Part shown: positions 36,138 through 45,573 of the stretch, one piece after another
Layout of the letters: the number at the start of each line of letters is the position of its first letter
Numbering within the stretch: the stretch's first letter is position 1
Assembly (NCBI RefSeq): GCF_000021685.1
Contig: NC_011961.1
Span: 744,001 to 808,000, forward strand
Direction of reading: 5' to 3'
DNA: 64,000 nt
Source: Thermomicrobium roseum DSM 5159
GTDB lineage: Bacteria; Chloroflexota; Chloroflexia; Thermomicrobiales; Thermomicrobiaceae
The notes under the pieces: generated by a model
Told to the model about the DNA's origin: nothing
Database searches by the model: none
What the model saw: the letters and a program-made list of their open reading frames with translations, nothing else
Program-made: the position numbers and the translations under genes

Positions 36138-36166
36138 TTGCGCCTATTTTCACCGTGCGCTATGCT
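36138..36166 (+). promoter_or_regulatory. possible promoter of the permease gene
   Basis: TTGCGC (36138-36143) and TATGCT (36161-36166) are 17 bases apart, 73 bases before the permease ATG. Each box is only a partial match. Confidence 0.35.
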
Positions 36167-36239
36167 CAGGATCGGCTGCTGTGATCTTTTCGGCAGCCGG
36201 TCGTTCCAGAAATGACGAAAGGAAAGGATACTTTCGGCC

Positions 36240-37817
36240 ATGTCAGCACGACTCTTCGTGCGCCAATCGTCTGGACTGGTCCGGAGCATCTCCGCAGTCG
36301 ATGCCTTCGTCGGCAATCTCTTGATCATCAATCTCGTCATCACGGCCACCCAGATCGTCCTCATGCCCTGGCTCTTCCCGGGCCTGAACCTGCCGCTCTC
36401 GGTCCTCATCACGGCTCCGCTCGTCCTCTTCCCCGGCACCGTCTACTTGCTCTACGGTCTCGCCATGCCACGGTCCGGCGGAGATTATGTCTACATCAGT
36501 CGGACGTTGCATCCGGCGCTCGGCTTCGCTGCGAACTGCTCCGTCGTGCTCTGGAACATGTCCTGGATGGGAGCCTACGCGAACTGGGTCACGACCCAGG
36601 GAATCGCGGCAAGCCTCTCGATCACCGGGACACTCTTCGGCAATACGGCCCTCACGCAGCTGGCCGACCGTTTGGCGACGCCGTGGAGCACGCTCCTGAT
36701 CGGCACCGTGGTCAACGTTCTGCTCGCCGCCGTGCTGGTCAGTGGCTTGCGCCGCGCCCTGCTCGTCCAACGCACACTCTTCCTGGTCGCGTTCCTCTCA
36801 CTCGCCTTGGGAGTGCTCGTCGTCGCGCTCGCTTCCCACGCCGAATTCCTCGCGCACGCCCAGCGATTCTTCGATCCCGCTGCACTCCAGCAGTCGGCTC
36901 AGCAGGCTGGGCTGGAACTCCCGGCTTCCTGGAACGACCTCCGGCAGACGCTCTACGCGACCGGTCTCAATGCACTGGCGCTGCTCTTCATGTGGTTCGT
37001 CCAATATGCTGGTGGCGAGATCCAGAACGTGCGGCGAACCCTGCCGCGGGCTGTCCTCGGTTCGCTGGCCGCCGGCACTGCCATGATCACGCTCATGGCC
37101 TGGGCAGCCGCCAAGACCTTCGGCCCCGATTTCCTCGCCGCCTTCAACCACGTCTTCGCGAACGCTCCAGATGCCTACCCCTTCACGGTACCACCCAGTT
37201 GGCAGTTGCTCCAGAGCCTCCTCACCGACAACCCGGTTCTCGTCTGGCTCATGGCCCTCGCCTTCATCGCCTGGCCGATGGCGGCCATCATCATGAACCA
37301 TCTCGCCAACAGCCGCTGCATGTTCGCCTGGGCCTTCGACCGCTTGCTTCCGGAGAAGCTGGCTGAGGTGAACGAGCGGACGGGAAGCCCGGTGGTCGCG
37401 ATCCTGTTGAGCGCGATCGGTGCGGAACTGTTCCTGATCGTCTTTACCTTCTGGGGCAATACGGCCACCTTCTTCGGCGGGAGCACGCTCGGGTATCTCC
37501 TCGCTTTCGGTACGACTGCGCTGGCTGGCCTGCTCTGGCCCCTGCTGCGGCCCGATTCGTTCCGCCGGTCGCCTGCGGCCGTCCAGCTCTTCGGCCTGCC
37601 GCTGATCCAGATCGCTGGAGCTGGGACACTCCTCTACTTCGCCTTCCTCTTCTGGGCCTTCCTCACCAACCCGGCTTTCGGCCTGGCACGGCTCGGTCTG
37701 GTCGGCTTCGCGCTCTACTGGCTGGTTGGGCTCGGTATCTTCGTGATCGCCTGGCAAGTTCGCCGTGCCCAGGGCATCGATCTCTCTCTGGTCTACCGTG
37801 AAGTACCGGCGGAGTGA
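36240..37817 (+). CDS. APC-family amino acid/polyamine permease
   Basis: A 525-residue transporter with about twelve membrane helices. The N-terminal SISAVDAFVGNLLIINL and the substrate-site helix with AMPRSGGDYVYISRTL are typical of APC permeases, as is the region RTLPRAVLGSL and the cytoplasmic SRCMFAWAFDRLLPEKL. It starts with ATG, about 13 bases after AAAGGA. A phosphoesterase gene follows after 9 bases. The cargo is not readable from sequence. Confidence 0.88.
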   Translation: MSARLFVRQSSGLVRSISAVDAFVGNLLIINLVITATQIVLMPWLFPGLNLPLSVLITAPLVLFPGTVYLLYGLAMPRSGGDYVYISRTLHPALGFAANCSVVLWNMSWMGAYANWVTTQGIAASLSITGTLFGNTALTQLADRLATPWSTLLIGTVVNVLLAAVLVSGLRRALLVQRTLFLVAFLSLALGVLVVALASHAEFLAHAQRFFDPAALQQSAQQAGLELPASWNDLRQTLYATGLNALALLFMWFVQYAGGEIQNVRRTLPRAVLGSLAAGTAMITLMAWAAAKTFGPDFLAAFNHVFANAPDAYPFTVPPSWQLLQSLLTDNPVLVWLMALAFIAWPMAAIIMNHLANSRCMFAWAFDRLLPEKLAEVNERTGSPVVAILLSAIGAELFLIVFTFWGNTATFFGGSTLGYLLAFGTTALAGLLWPLLRPDSFRRSPAAVQLFGLPLIQIAGAGTLLYFAFLFWAFLTNPAFGLARLGLVGFALYWLVGLGIFVIAWQVRRAQGIDLSLVYREVPAE

Positions 37818-37826
37818 GGGGCAGTG

Positions 37827-38816
37827 ATGCGCTGGTTCCGCCGCTCCTCGCCATCGTCGACACGATTCCGTCTGCTCTACGCGACCGACCTGCACGGCGC
37901 TGATCGCGTCTTCCGCAAGCTCGTGAACGCGGCACTGACGTACGAGGCCGATGCAGTGGTGATCGGCGGTGACCTCACGGGCAAAGTGCTCGTTCCGCTA
38001 ATCCACCAACCCGACGGCTCCTGGCTTCTCACGTTCTATGGCGAGACACGTCACCTCACGACCGACAGCGAAGCGGACGAGGTCGCAGCAGAACTCGCAG
38101 ACACCGGTCACTATGTCCTCCGGTGCGCTGCAGCGCTCGTCGTCGATCTGGAAGCTGAGCCGACCCGTCGCGACACGGTCTTTCTCGAGCTGATGCGCGA
38201 GCGGCTCGTTGCCTGGGCAGCCCTCGTACGCGAACGGCTCGCCCCACACGGTATCCGCTTCTACTGGAACTGCGGCAATGACGATCCGATCGAGCTGGAT
38301 GCGTACCTCCGCGACCTCCCTGGCGTCGATTTCCTCGAAGGACGTGCTGTCCAGCTCGAGAACGGGGTTTGGCTCGCCAGCGTCGGCGCAGCGAACCTCA
38401 CTCCCTGGCAATGCCCGCGCGATGTGCCCGAAGAAGAACTCGCTCGCCGCATCGACGAAGTCGTCGCCCAGATCCCATCCAGCGATCTTCCGACGGCGAT
38501 CTTCAACTTCCACTGCCCGCCCTACGGTAGCGGGCTCGATCTCGCACCGCGCCTCGACGAGACGCTCAAACCCGTCGTCATCGGGGGCGTGGTGGAAACG
38601 ATCCCCGTCGGAAGTACCGCGGTTCGCAGCGCTATCGAACGCTACCAGCCTCAGCTCGGCCTCCATGGCCACATTCACGAGTCACGGGGCGCGCAGCGGC
38701 TCGGCCGTACGCTCTGCCTCAATCCAGGGAGCGAGTACCAAGACGGTATCCTGCGGGCAGCAGTCATCGACTTTTCCGGACCGCTCGTGCGAAACTACGT
38801 CCTCGTGAGCGCGTGA
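37827..38816 (+). CDS. calcineurin-like metallophosphoesterase
   Basis: A 329-residue protein with the metallophosphoesterase motifs in order: DLHG (30-33), GGDLTG, GNDD, NFHCPPYGS and GHIHES near the C-terminus. These supply the Asp, His and Asn ligands of a two-metal site. The ATG follows GAGGGGCAG and lies 9 bases after the permease stop; the nitrilase gene begins 17 bases after its own stop, so the three genes form an operon. It is larger than simple phosphodiesterases, with a helical insertion at about 85-140. Substrate unknown. Confidence 0.82.
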   Translation: MRWFRRSSPSSTRFRLLYATDLHGADRVFRKLVNAALTYEADAVVIGGDLTGKVLVPLIHQPDGSWLLTFYGETRHLTTDSEADEVAAELADTGHYVLRCAAALVVDLEAEPTRRDTVFLELMRERLVAWAALVRERLAPHGIRFYWNCGNDDPIELDAYLRDLPGVDFLEGRAVQLENGVWLASVGAANLTPWQCPRDVPEEELARRIDEVVAQIPSSDLPTAIFNFHCPPYGSGLDLAPRLDETLKPVVIGGVVETIPVGSTAVRSAIERYQPQLGLHGHIHESRGAQRLGRTLCLNPGSEYQDGILRAAVIDFSGPLVRNYVLVSA

Positions 38817-38833
38817 GGCGAGGAGGACACGAC

Positions 38834-40642
38834 ATGGGTCTGCGCTACCGGGCAGCAGCGATCCAGTTCGAACCGGAACTGGGAGCCAAAGAGCAAAACG
38901 TGGAGCGCTTGCTGTCACTCTGCACCGCCGCCGCCCGGGCTGGTGCGCGCCTCCTCGTGACGCCGGAAATGGCCACCACGGGCTACTGTTGGTACGATCG
39001 TCGCGAGATCGCCCCCTTCGTCGAACCGATCCCCGGACCCACAACCGAACGCTTCGCCACCCTCGCCCGCGAGCATCACTGCTTCATCGTGCTCGGACTT
39101 CCGGAAGTCGATTCCCGTACCGGTATCTTCTACAACGCAGCAGCACTCATCGGACCTTCCGGCGTCCTCGGCGTCTACCGCAAGACACACAGCTTCATCA
39201 GCGAACCGAAGTGGGCGAAAGATGGCGATCTCGGTTTTCCCGTCTTCTCGACCGAACTCGGCCGTCTCGGGATCCTCATTTGCATGGACGCCGACTACTT
39301 CGAGCCTGCGCGTCTCCTCGCCCTCCAGGCCGCCGACGTCCTCTGTTTTCCGACCAACTGGCTCCTCGAGAAAGGTCCTGGCGCCACGTGGATCGCTCGC
39401 GCCTTCGAGAACGGCTGCTACCTCATCGCAGCCGATCGCTACGGCTGCGAGCGCGGCGTTCAGTTCTCCGGTGGATCGGCCATCATCGAGCCTGATGGCA
39501 CGATCCAGGCACGACTCGACAGTGGCGACGGCTATCTCCTCGGCGAGATCGAGCTGGATCGCGCGCGACACAAGCGCTTCCCTGGTAGTCTCGCTCCCGA
39601 AAAACTGACTGCGCGCCGACCCGAGTTCTACGACACCTTGACGCTCAACGCCTACCTCTGGAATCCTCTCGAATTTCATGGGCTGTACGGTCATCGGCCG
39701 TTACCTCCCGGCCGCGCCAGCCTGATCGCTGTCGCCCAGTTCTTGCCGAAACCCGGCGATCTGGCCGCCAATCTCGCGACCATCGATCGCTCCTTGGCTG
39801 CGTTGCCCCGCGGCACCCGTCTCGCAGTCTTCCCGGAATACGCCGCGACGGGTGTTCCACACGATGCGAGCGAGGCCACAGCCTTCGCAGCGAGCGACAC
39901 TGCCTCTCTCCTGCGCGCACTCCGACGCCTGGCTCGCCGACACCGGACCGCTCTCGTCGTTGGCTTCCTCGAAGCGCTACCCGGCGGCTTTGCCTCCAGT
40001 GCCGCCTTGGTCACACCGAGCGGCCTCACCGTCACCTATCGGAAAACGCACGTCATCGGTCCGGAACGGTCGTTCCTCGTGCCGGGCGACACGCCCCCAC
40101 CAGTCATCGATCTGCCGCTCGGCCGACTCGGCCTGCTCATCGGCAGCGATCTCTGCTTCCCCGAGATCGCGCGCGTCCTCGCGCTCGCCGGATGCGATCT
40201 CCTCGCGGTCCCCGCTGGACCAGGCATCCCCCCGGTGCAAGCACTCGGCCCGACCAGCGTCCCCCTCCCGCCACCAGCCGTGACCGGTGACGACCCGACG
40301 CACTTCCATCTCGCGCGGGTGCGGGCATGCGAAAACATGACCGTCGTGGCCTACGCCGCACTCCCGCTCCCCGAGGGAACCGGCTGGTCGGGCCTCTTCG
40401 GCCCCGTTCCGGAATCGCGGGCCAGCGAGCGCCTCGTCGAACCGGGCCAGGCCGGCCTCTCCTGGGGGCTCCTCGACACGCGCAACGCGGCCAGCCGCTA
40501 CCCCACGAACCCGCTCCGCGCCAAGGACATGCTGCGGATGCGTCAGCCCTACTGGTACGCGCCGCTCCAGCTGCCGATCGCCGCACCCGCCGAGGGCGTT
40601 ACTCTCACGGCACAGACCCGCGACGCTGCTCGCGAAGCGTGA
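38834..40642 (+). CDS. tandem nitrilase-superfamily protein with an inactive second domain
   Basis: A 602-residue protein made of two carbon-nitrogen hydrolase domains. Domain 1 (about 1-280) has the full triad E45 (TPEMATTG), K117 (YRKTHS) and C150 (GILICMDADYFEPAR). Domain 2 (about 295-570) keeps E335 (FPEYAATG) and K404 (YRKTHV), but the nucleophile position reads LLIGSDLCFPE, so Cys has become G437. The second domain is therefore probably structural or regulatory. It would act on an amide or nitrile of unknown identity. The ATG follows AGGAGG. Its end overlaps the convergent arsC by 38 bases. Confidence 0.85.
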   Translation: MGLRYRAAAIQFEPELGAKEQNVERLLSLCTAAARAGARLLVTPEMATTGYCWYDRREIAPFVEPIPGPTTERFATLAREHHCFIVLGLPEVDSRTGIFYNAAALIGPSGVLGVYRKTHSFISEPKWAKDGDLGFPVFSTELGRLGILICMDADYFEPARLLALQAADVLCFPTNWLLEKGPGATWIARAFENGCYLIAADRYGCERGVQFSGGSAIIEPDGTIQARLDSGDGYLLGEIELDRARHKRFPGSLAPEKLTARRPEFYDTLTLNAYLWNPLEFHGLYGHRPLPPGRASLIAVAQFLPKPGDLAANLATIDRSLAALPRGTRLAVFPEYAATGVPHDASEATAFAASDTASLLRALRRLARRHRTALVVGFLEALPGGFASSAALVTPSGLTVTYRKTHVIGPERSFLVPGDTPPPVIDLPLGRLGLLIGSDLCFPEIARVLALAGCDLLAVPAGPGIPPVQALGPTSVPLPPPAVTGDDPTHFHLARVRACENMTVVAYAALPLPEGTGWSGLFGPVPESRASERLVEPGQAGLSWGLLDTRNAASRYPTNPLRAKDMLRMRQPYWYAPLQLPIAAPAEGVTLTAQTRDAAREA

Positions 40643-41060
40643 CGCTGAGCCACAGACGCAGCCGTTGCGCGATCATGTCCCGCACGCGGCGGAAGAACTC
40701 CAGCTGCTCCTCCTCGCTTCCCTGGACGGCAGAGGGATCGGGAAAGGACCAGTGGATCTGCTCCCCTCCGGGGAAAACTGGGCAGCGTTCCTTCGCCTGG
40801 TCACAGACAGTGATGACGAAGTCGAACGATTGACCGAGGAACTCATCGACTCCCTTGGATCGGAGACCCTCTGTCGGGATTCCCATTTCTTCCAGGACAC
40901 GGATCGTCAGCGGATGTACCGCCTTCGGCTCGGTGCCCGCCGAGTACACCTCGAACGTCTCCCCGGCCATCCAGCGCAAGAGGGCCTCCGCCATCTGCGA
41001 GCGCGCGGCGTTGTGCGTGCAGATGACGAGCACACGCTTCCGCAGGCTCTGTCCTCCCAC
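40605..41060 (-). CDS. arsC: arsenate reductase, thioredoxin-coupled type
   Basis: A 151-residue low-molecular-weight phosphatase-fold protein. The anion loop is C14-THNAA-R20. The two further redox cysteines C86 and C93 (CDQAKERC) are placed as in staphylococcal ArsC, and the catalytic Asp lies in FPDPS. So it is an arsenate reductase using a relay of three cysteines and thioredoxin, not a plain protein phosphatase. It starts with GTG after a G-rich stretch. No arsenite pump or ArsR is in the window. Confidence 0.9.
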   Translation of the reverse strand: MGGQSLRKRVLVICTHNAARSQMAEALLRWMAGETFEVYSAGTEPKAVHPLTIRVLEEMGIPTEGLRSKGVDEFLGQSFDFVITVCDQAKERCPVFPGGEQIHWSFPDPSAVQGSEEEQLEFFRRVRDMIAQRLRLWLSVTLREQRRGSVP

Positions 41061-41190
41061 GCCCCACCCCCTCTCCCAAGCCAGCGATCATCGACGCACA
41101 TGATACGAGCCGTCCCCACGCTCGATATGACAGAATCGTGAACGACGCCCTCAGGCTGGGAAAGTATCCTCAGCGGCGAGGGATACGGAG

Positions 41191-41571
41191 ATGTCGCCTG
41201 CCGAGACACACGTTGCGACTGACCCGATCGAAGCCTGGCTCACTGAGGCGGTCGAGCGGCTCGTCCGGGCGATCGATCCCGAGCGTATCCTCCTCTTCGG
41301 CTCCTTCGCCAAGGGACAGGCTGGTCGCCGCTCCGATATCGATTTGATCGTCGTCTGGAATACGGACCTCGGACCACTCGATCGGATCGGCCTCGTTTTG
41401 GAACTCCTCGCGGATGCTCCCCGACCGGTCGATGTACTCGTCTATACTCCAACCGAGTTCGCCGAGCGTTCCGAACTCCCTTTCCTGCGCGGGATACTGC
41501 GAGAGGCTCGTCTCCTCTATGAGCGTCGAGAAACGCCAGCGCGAGGCACACCGATGGCTGCGCCAAGCTGA
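41191..41571 (+). CDS. minimal nucleotidyltransferase (MNT), antitoxin-type
   Basis: A 126-residue protein with the minimal nucleotidyltransferase signature GSFAKGQAGRRSDIDLIVV (37-55). The metal ligands would be D49 and D51. It overlaps a HEPN-domain gene by 53 bases in another frame, the classical MNT-HEPN arrangement, where the transferase neutralises the HEPN partner by adding nucleotides. The two genes sit between arsC and cofD with no mobile-element traces. The last 20 residues are Pro/Ala-rich and coded by the overlap. Confidence 0.85.
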   Translation: MSPAETHVATDPIEAWLTEAVERLVRAIDPERILLFGSFAKGQAGRRSDIDLIVVWNTDLGPLDRIGLVLELLADAPRPVDVLVYTPTEFAERSELPFLRGILREARLLYERRETPARGTPMAAPS

Positions 41572-41926
41572 GGACGACCTCGAGGCTGCCCGCGCCTTGC
41601 TCGCAGCGGCCAAGTACGCCCAAGCCTGCTTCTTCGCGCAGCAAGCAGCCGAGAAGGCGCTGAAGGGCCTCTGGCATGCCCTCGATCTCGATCCGTGGGG
41701 TCACTCGGTCTACCGACTCATCATCGAACTTCCTGCCGAACAGCGAGCAGCGCTCGATCCCTGGCGTGCGACCGCGCTGGCCCTGGACAAACTGTATCTT
41801 CCCACGCGCTACCCCGACGCGCTCGGCGAACTCGTGCCAGCTGAAGCCTATACGCGCGAGGAGGCTGAGCAGGCTCTCGAGCAGGCTGCAGCACTCCTCG
41901 AGGCTGTCCGGTCCTCCCTCCCCTGA
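41519..41926 (+). CDS. HEPN-domain protein, partner of the MNT gene
   Basis: A 135-residue helical protein of the HEPN (COG1895-like) group. It shows HRWLRQAEDDLEAARALL near the N-terminus and the hallmark QACFFAQQAAEKALKGLWHA. The RNase motif R-x(4-6)-H of HEPN toxins is not evident: the only nearby candidate is GHSVYRL without a properly spaced Arg. So RNase activity is uncertain and the pair may be a regulatory rather than a toxic module. The ATG lies inside the MNT gene, so expression is coupled. Confidence 0.82.
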   Translation: MSVEKRQREAHRWLRQAEDDLEAARALLAAAKYAQACFFAQQAAEKALKGLWHALDLDPWGHSVYRLIIELPAEQRAALDPWRATALALDKLYLPTRYPDALGELVPAEAYTREEAEQALEQAAALLEAVRSSLP

Positions 41927-41971
41927 GTCGAGTTCCCCGAGCATCACGGCTGACCCACTCGGCCGACCACC

Positions 41972-41993
41972 TCGCTCTTTCTGGAGAGAGCGA
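41972..41993 (+). terminator. hairpin after the MNT-HEPN pair
   Basis: TCGCTCT and AGAGCGA form a 7-bp stem with an 8-base loop, 46 bases past the HEPN stop. No T-run. Confidence 0.35.
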
Positions 41994-42359
41994 ACTGCTA
42001 CCCGATCCGGCTGACAGTCCTCATCTATTCACCAGCCACCGGCTCGCAGAGCCGAGCGCAGTATCCTGCCTGCTGGATCCCAAACGTCCTTATAATGACC
42101 CGCGCTCTGCGCCATCGTGCGGTGGTATTCCGCCCGCGAGCGCCACCCTACACGGACTTCTGCGCCGTCCTCGAATCGATGGGCTGCGGCGTCCGCCGTG
42201 ACGCACCGGTGCAAGCCCCACTCAGCGCCATCAGGGAAGAGAGCCGAGTCAGAGGGAGCGTTGCCACTGTGCCCGCCCAGCCGGTAGCATCGCAGGGCGA
42301 GCCAGCGCCCGCGACACCCGGGGCGACCAGGCGACCACGTGCGGGAGAGGAGCGTTCGC
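41994..42359. other. long leader region before cofD
   Basis: About 366 bases with a consensus -10 box (listed separately) and then about 255 bases before the cofD start. A frame with mostly Arg/Pro residues runs through it into cofD and looks like chance. The leader is unusually long for this genome region and could hold a regulatory RNA structure, but I recognise no known riboswitch. Confidence 0.4.
42091..42096 (+). promoter_or_regulatory. consensus -10 box upstream of cofD
   Basis: A perfect TATAAT. The best -35 candidates (TGCCTG or CTGCCT near 42067) are poor. The predicted start near 42103 leaves a leader of roughly 255 bases. Confidence 0.45.
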
Positions 42360-43334
42360 GTGGAGACCGGTCCCAGCAATCCTGCTGCTTCCGTCGTCGT
42401 CCTCGCTGGCGGCGTCGGTGGCGCCAAGCTCGCGCACGGTTTCGCCCAGCTCGATCTCGGCAGCCGCCTAACCATCATCGTCAACACCGCTGACGATTTC
42501 GAACTCTACGGCCTGACCATCTGCCCCGACCTCGACACAGTGCTCTACACGCTCGCCGGCATCGCCAATCCAGTGACCGGTTGGGGCATCCTCGGCGACA
42601 CGGCCAACACGCTCGCGATGATCGGGCGGTACGGCTGGCCGACCTGGTTCTGGCTCGGGGACCGCGACCTCGCGACGCACATCCTGCGGACCGAACGGCT
42701 GCGACAGGGTGCCCGCCTGACGGAGATCGCTGCCGAACTCGCCGCCGCGCTCGGTGTTACCGCTCGCATCCTGCCGATGTCCGATCAGCCTGTCCGGACG
42801 ATCGTCGAGACACCTGACGGCCCTCTCCCGTTTCAGGACTATTTCGTGCGACGCCGCCAGCGAGACACGGTTCTCGCCGTCCACTTCGCTGGCATCGAGC
42901 AGGCACGCCCGACCCCGGAGGTCGAGCGCGCACTGGCCGATGCCTCGGTGATCGTCCTCGCTCCCTCCAATCCGATCGTCAGCATCGGTCCGATCCTCGC
43001 GCTGCCCGGTCTCCGTGATCGGCTCGTCGACCACCCTGCTCCGATCGTTGCAGTCAGCCCCATCATCGCCGGACGGGCGCTCAAAGGGCCGGCTGATCGG
43101 ATGCTCGCCTCGCTGGGGCACGAGGTCTCGCCGGTCGGCGTCGCACGTCTCTACCAGGATTTCCTCGATGGTCTGGTCATCGATTCGGCCGATGCCGACT
43201 CAGCCCCAGCCATCGAGCAACTCGGCATCCGCCCACTCGTCACCGATGCCGTCATGCACGATGAGGCCGACCGAGCACGACTCGCCCGCGAGACGCTCGC
43301 CTTTGCCGATCAGCTTCGGAAGGGCCGCCATTGA
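42360..43334 (+). CDS. cofD: 2-phospho-L-lactate transferase (F420 biosynthesis)
   Basis: A 324-residue CofD/FbiA. It transfers the phospholactyl or phosphoenolpyruvyl unit from its GDP-linked form to FO, giving F420-0 or dehydro-F420-0. Visible signatures are [18 protein letters not shown] (10-27), [20 protein letters not shown], and [17 protein letters not shown]. The GTG at 42360 follows GAGGAG by 7 bases; an upstream GTG would place the ribosome site inside the gene. It shares one base with cofC, so the two are coupled. Confidence 0.95.
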
Positions 43335-43936
43335 TGCAGGTCCTCGCCGTCGTTCCTGTCCAGCGCCTGGAACAGGCCAAATCGCGTCTCGCTCCCGCAC
43401 TGGAACCGGCGGCGCGCCAGGCTCTCGTCCGCGAGTTGGCCGAACGGACCATCCGCATTCTCCGTTCCGTTCCCGCTGTCGCCGTGATCGGTCTCCTGAC
43501 GCCCGATCCATCGCTGGCTAGCCTCGCGTCTCGGTGGGGGGTCCGCACCCTTCGCGACGCCGCTCATGGCCTCAACGATGCCGTGCGCCTCGCCCAAGCC
43601 GAAGCCTGTCGGTTGCACCTACCGGCTCTCCTGATCGTCCTGGGAGATCTGCCGTTGCTCGATCCCCACGCCATCCGGCACGCGCTCGCCCTGCTCGAGT
43701 CGCCAGGTGTTGTGCTCGCTCCCGATCGCCACGGCACCGGCACCAATCTTCTGGCGCTCGCCCCACCCGACGTCATCGCGCCGGCCTTCGGTCCGTTCAG
43801 TCGCTGGCGACATCGTCGCGCGGCTGCCGGCGCGCGATGTACGATTCGTGAGCTGTGGAGCAGGGCGCTTGTCCTGGATCTCGACACACCTGAAGATCTC
43901 GCGCTCGTCCACCGTGTCCGAGAGGGGGAACGGTGA
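43334..43936 (+). CDS. cofC: 2-phospholactate/PEP guanylyltransferase (F420 biosynthesis)
   Basis: A 200-residue nucleotidyltransferase of the CofC/FbiD family, making the GDP-activated three-carbon unit used by CofD. It shows [20 protein letters not shown] (3-22) with the nucleotide-binding lysine, VLGDLPLL, and [14 protein letters not shown]. The ATG overlaps the cofD stop by one base, and its own end overlaps a transporter gene by 4 bases. In bacteria the three-carbon donor is thought to be PEP; an FbiB-like reductase two genes on would fit that route. Confidence 0.93.
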
Positions 43937-44889
43937 CCAGCCGAGAGCAGACTGTCACTCGATGGGGTGTTTTCGTTGTGGCACTCGGCGCCTCGCTCTG
44001 GGCAGTCGATGCACCGCTGCGCAAGCCGCTGAGCGATCTCTTGCCCGCCACCTCGATCGTGCTCGCCGAGCATCTCTTCCTTGCCCTGTACGCGCTCCCG
44101 GTGCTCGTGTGGCAGCGCCGCGCGCTCGCCCAGCTCACGCCGCGTGCCTGGCTCGCCGTCCTCGTCATCGCTTGGGGAGCCTCTGGACTGGCGACCGTCC
44201 TCTTCACTGCCGCCTTCCGCGTCGGCAACCCCACGACCGTGATCCTGCTGCAGAAGGTTCAACCGCTCATCGCCGTACTCCTGGCAGCGCTACTGCTCCG
44301 CGAACGTCTCCCGCGCCTCTATTGGCCCTGCTTCGTCACGGCACTGCTCGGAGCCTATCTCGTTTCCTTCGGGCGCTCCGCGCTGGAACCACTCTGGCTC
44401 CTTCCCCAAGAACGGGTCCTCACTGCCGCTCTCGCTCTCGGTGCTGCCGCACTCTGGGGAAGCGGTACGGTTTTGGGGCGCTATGTGCTCGGCACACTCG
44501 GCTTTCCCACGCTAGCAGCAGCCCGCTTTCTTCTCGCGCTCCCGTTTCTCGCCGGGCTCGCCGCCCTCGAGGGCACCTTTTCCCGCACGTTTACCCTCGG
44601 GCTCGCCCAGCATGCACCCCGCCTCTTCCTCATGGCGCTCGTTCCCGGTCTCCTCGCCATGTTGATCTACTACGCGGGACTCCGTCATACCCGTGCCTCC
44701 TACGCGACGCTCGCCGAACTGGCCTTCCCCGCCCTGGCGATCATCGTCAACTGGCTCACCTTGGGCGCAACGATCGATCTCGTCCAGTTCATCGGCTTCG
44801 TCGTCCTCTGGGGATCGATCACATTGCTTTCCTGGCTTCCCGCCCCCAGCACCGTCGCCGAGCCGAGTCCAGCTTCTCCCGTATCCTGA
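43933..44889 (+). CDS. EamA/DMT-family transporter
   Basis: A 318-residue membrane protein with ten predicted helices in two EamA repeats (about 12-145 and 160-300). Repeat-end motifs are [20 protein letters not shown] and the second-half [20 protein letters not shown]. The GTG start overlaps the cofC stop as GTGA, after a good GAGGGGG site, so it is translationally coupled to F420 synthesis genes. It may export or import a metabolite, but no link to F420 is proven. Confidence 0.88.
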
Positions 44890-44895
44890 GGAGCC

Positions 44896-45573
44896 ATGAG
44901 CCACCACGATGCCGTCCCGCCACCCCTCGTCCCGTTGCCTGATCCCGATCGGGTAGCTGGCTCGCGACCGCTCGATCTTCCTGAGATCATTCGCGGTCGC
45001 CGCTCGGTCCGCCGCCTGCGAACCGATCCCGTCGCACCGGAACTCGTCACCGCTGTCCTGGAAGCTGCCGCCTGGGCCCCCTCGCCCCACGGCACGCAAC
45101 CGTGGCGCTTCGTGGTACTCACCCAACCCGAACGCAAACGCCAGCTCGCCGACGCCATGGCAACCGCCTGGCGACACCACTTGGCGATGGACGGACAGGA
45201 CGAGGAAACGATCGCCCGCCGACTAGCCGGATCCCAGAGGCGACTCTGCGAGGCACCAGTCCTCATCCTGGTCTGTCTCGATCCCAGCGACCTCGACCGG
45301 TATCCGGATCCCGAGCGCCAAGCAGCCGAGCGGACCATGGCCATCCAGAGCCTCGGGGCCGCGATCCAGAATCTCCTCCTCATGGCCTACCGACTCGGCC
45401 TCGATACCGGCTGGATGTGCGCACCGCTCTTCTGTCCCGCCGTCGTCCGGGAGATCCTCGATCTTCCGCCGGTGCTCGAGCCTCAGGCACTCGTCACGCT
45501 CGGGTATGCGGCAGCCGACCCGCAGCGGCGTCCCCGCCGCCCGCTCCACCAGCTGATCGTCCGTTGGGAATGA
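44896..45573 (+). CDS. nitroreductase-family protein, FbiB C-terminal-like
   Basis: A 225-residue FMN nitroreductase-fold protein. The stretch RGRRSVRRLRTDPVAPELV at about 33-51 and WAPSPHGTQPWRFVVLT are the FMN-site motifs. The latter, with SPHGTQPW, resembles the C-terminal domain of actinobacterial FbiB, which reduces dehydro-F420-0. A position in the cofD-cofC operon supports that role for a separate reductase. The ATG follows TGAGGAG and a 6-base gap. The glutamate ligase half (CofE) is absent here and must be elsewhere. Confidence 0.8.
   Translation: MSHHDAVPPPLVPLPDPDRVAGSRPLDLPEIIRGRRSVRRLRTDPVAPELVTAVLEAAAWAPSPHGTQPWRFVVLTQPERKRQLADAMATAWRHHLAMDGQDEETIARRLAGSQRRLCEAPVLILVCLDPSDLDRYPDPERQAAERTMAIQSLGAAIQNLLLMAYRLGLDTGWMCAPLFCPAVVREILDLPPVLEPQALVTLGYAAADPQRRPRRPLHQLIVRWE

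Noticed and set aside
42095..42493. 132-residue frame in the cofD leader
   Set aside because: Arg/Pro-rich, no ribosome site, and it overlaps the start of cofD in another frame.
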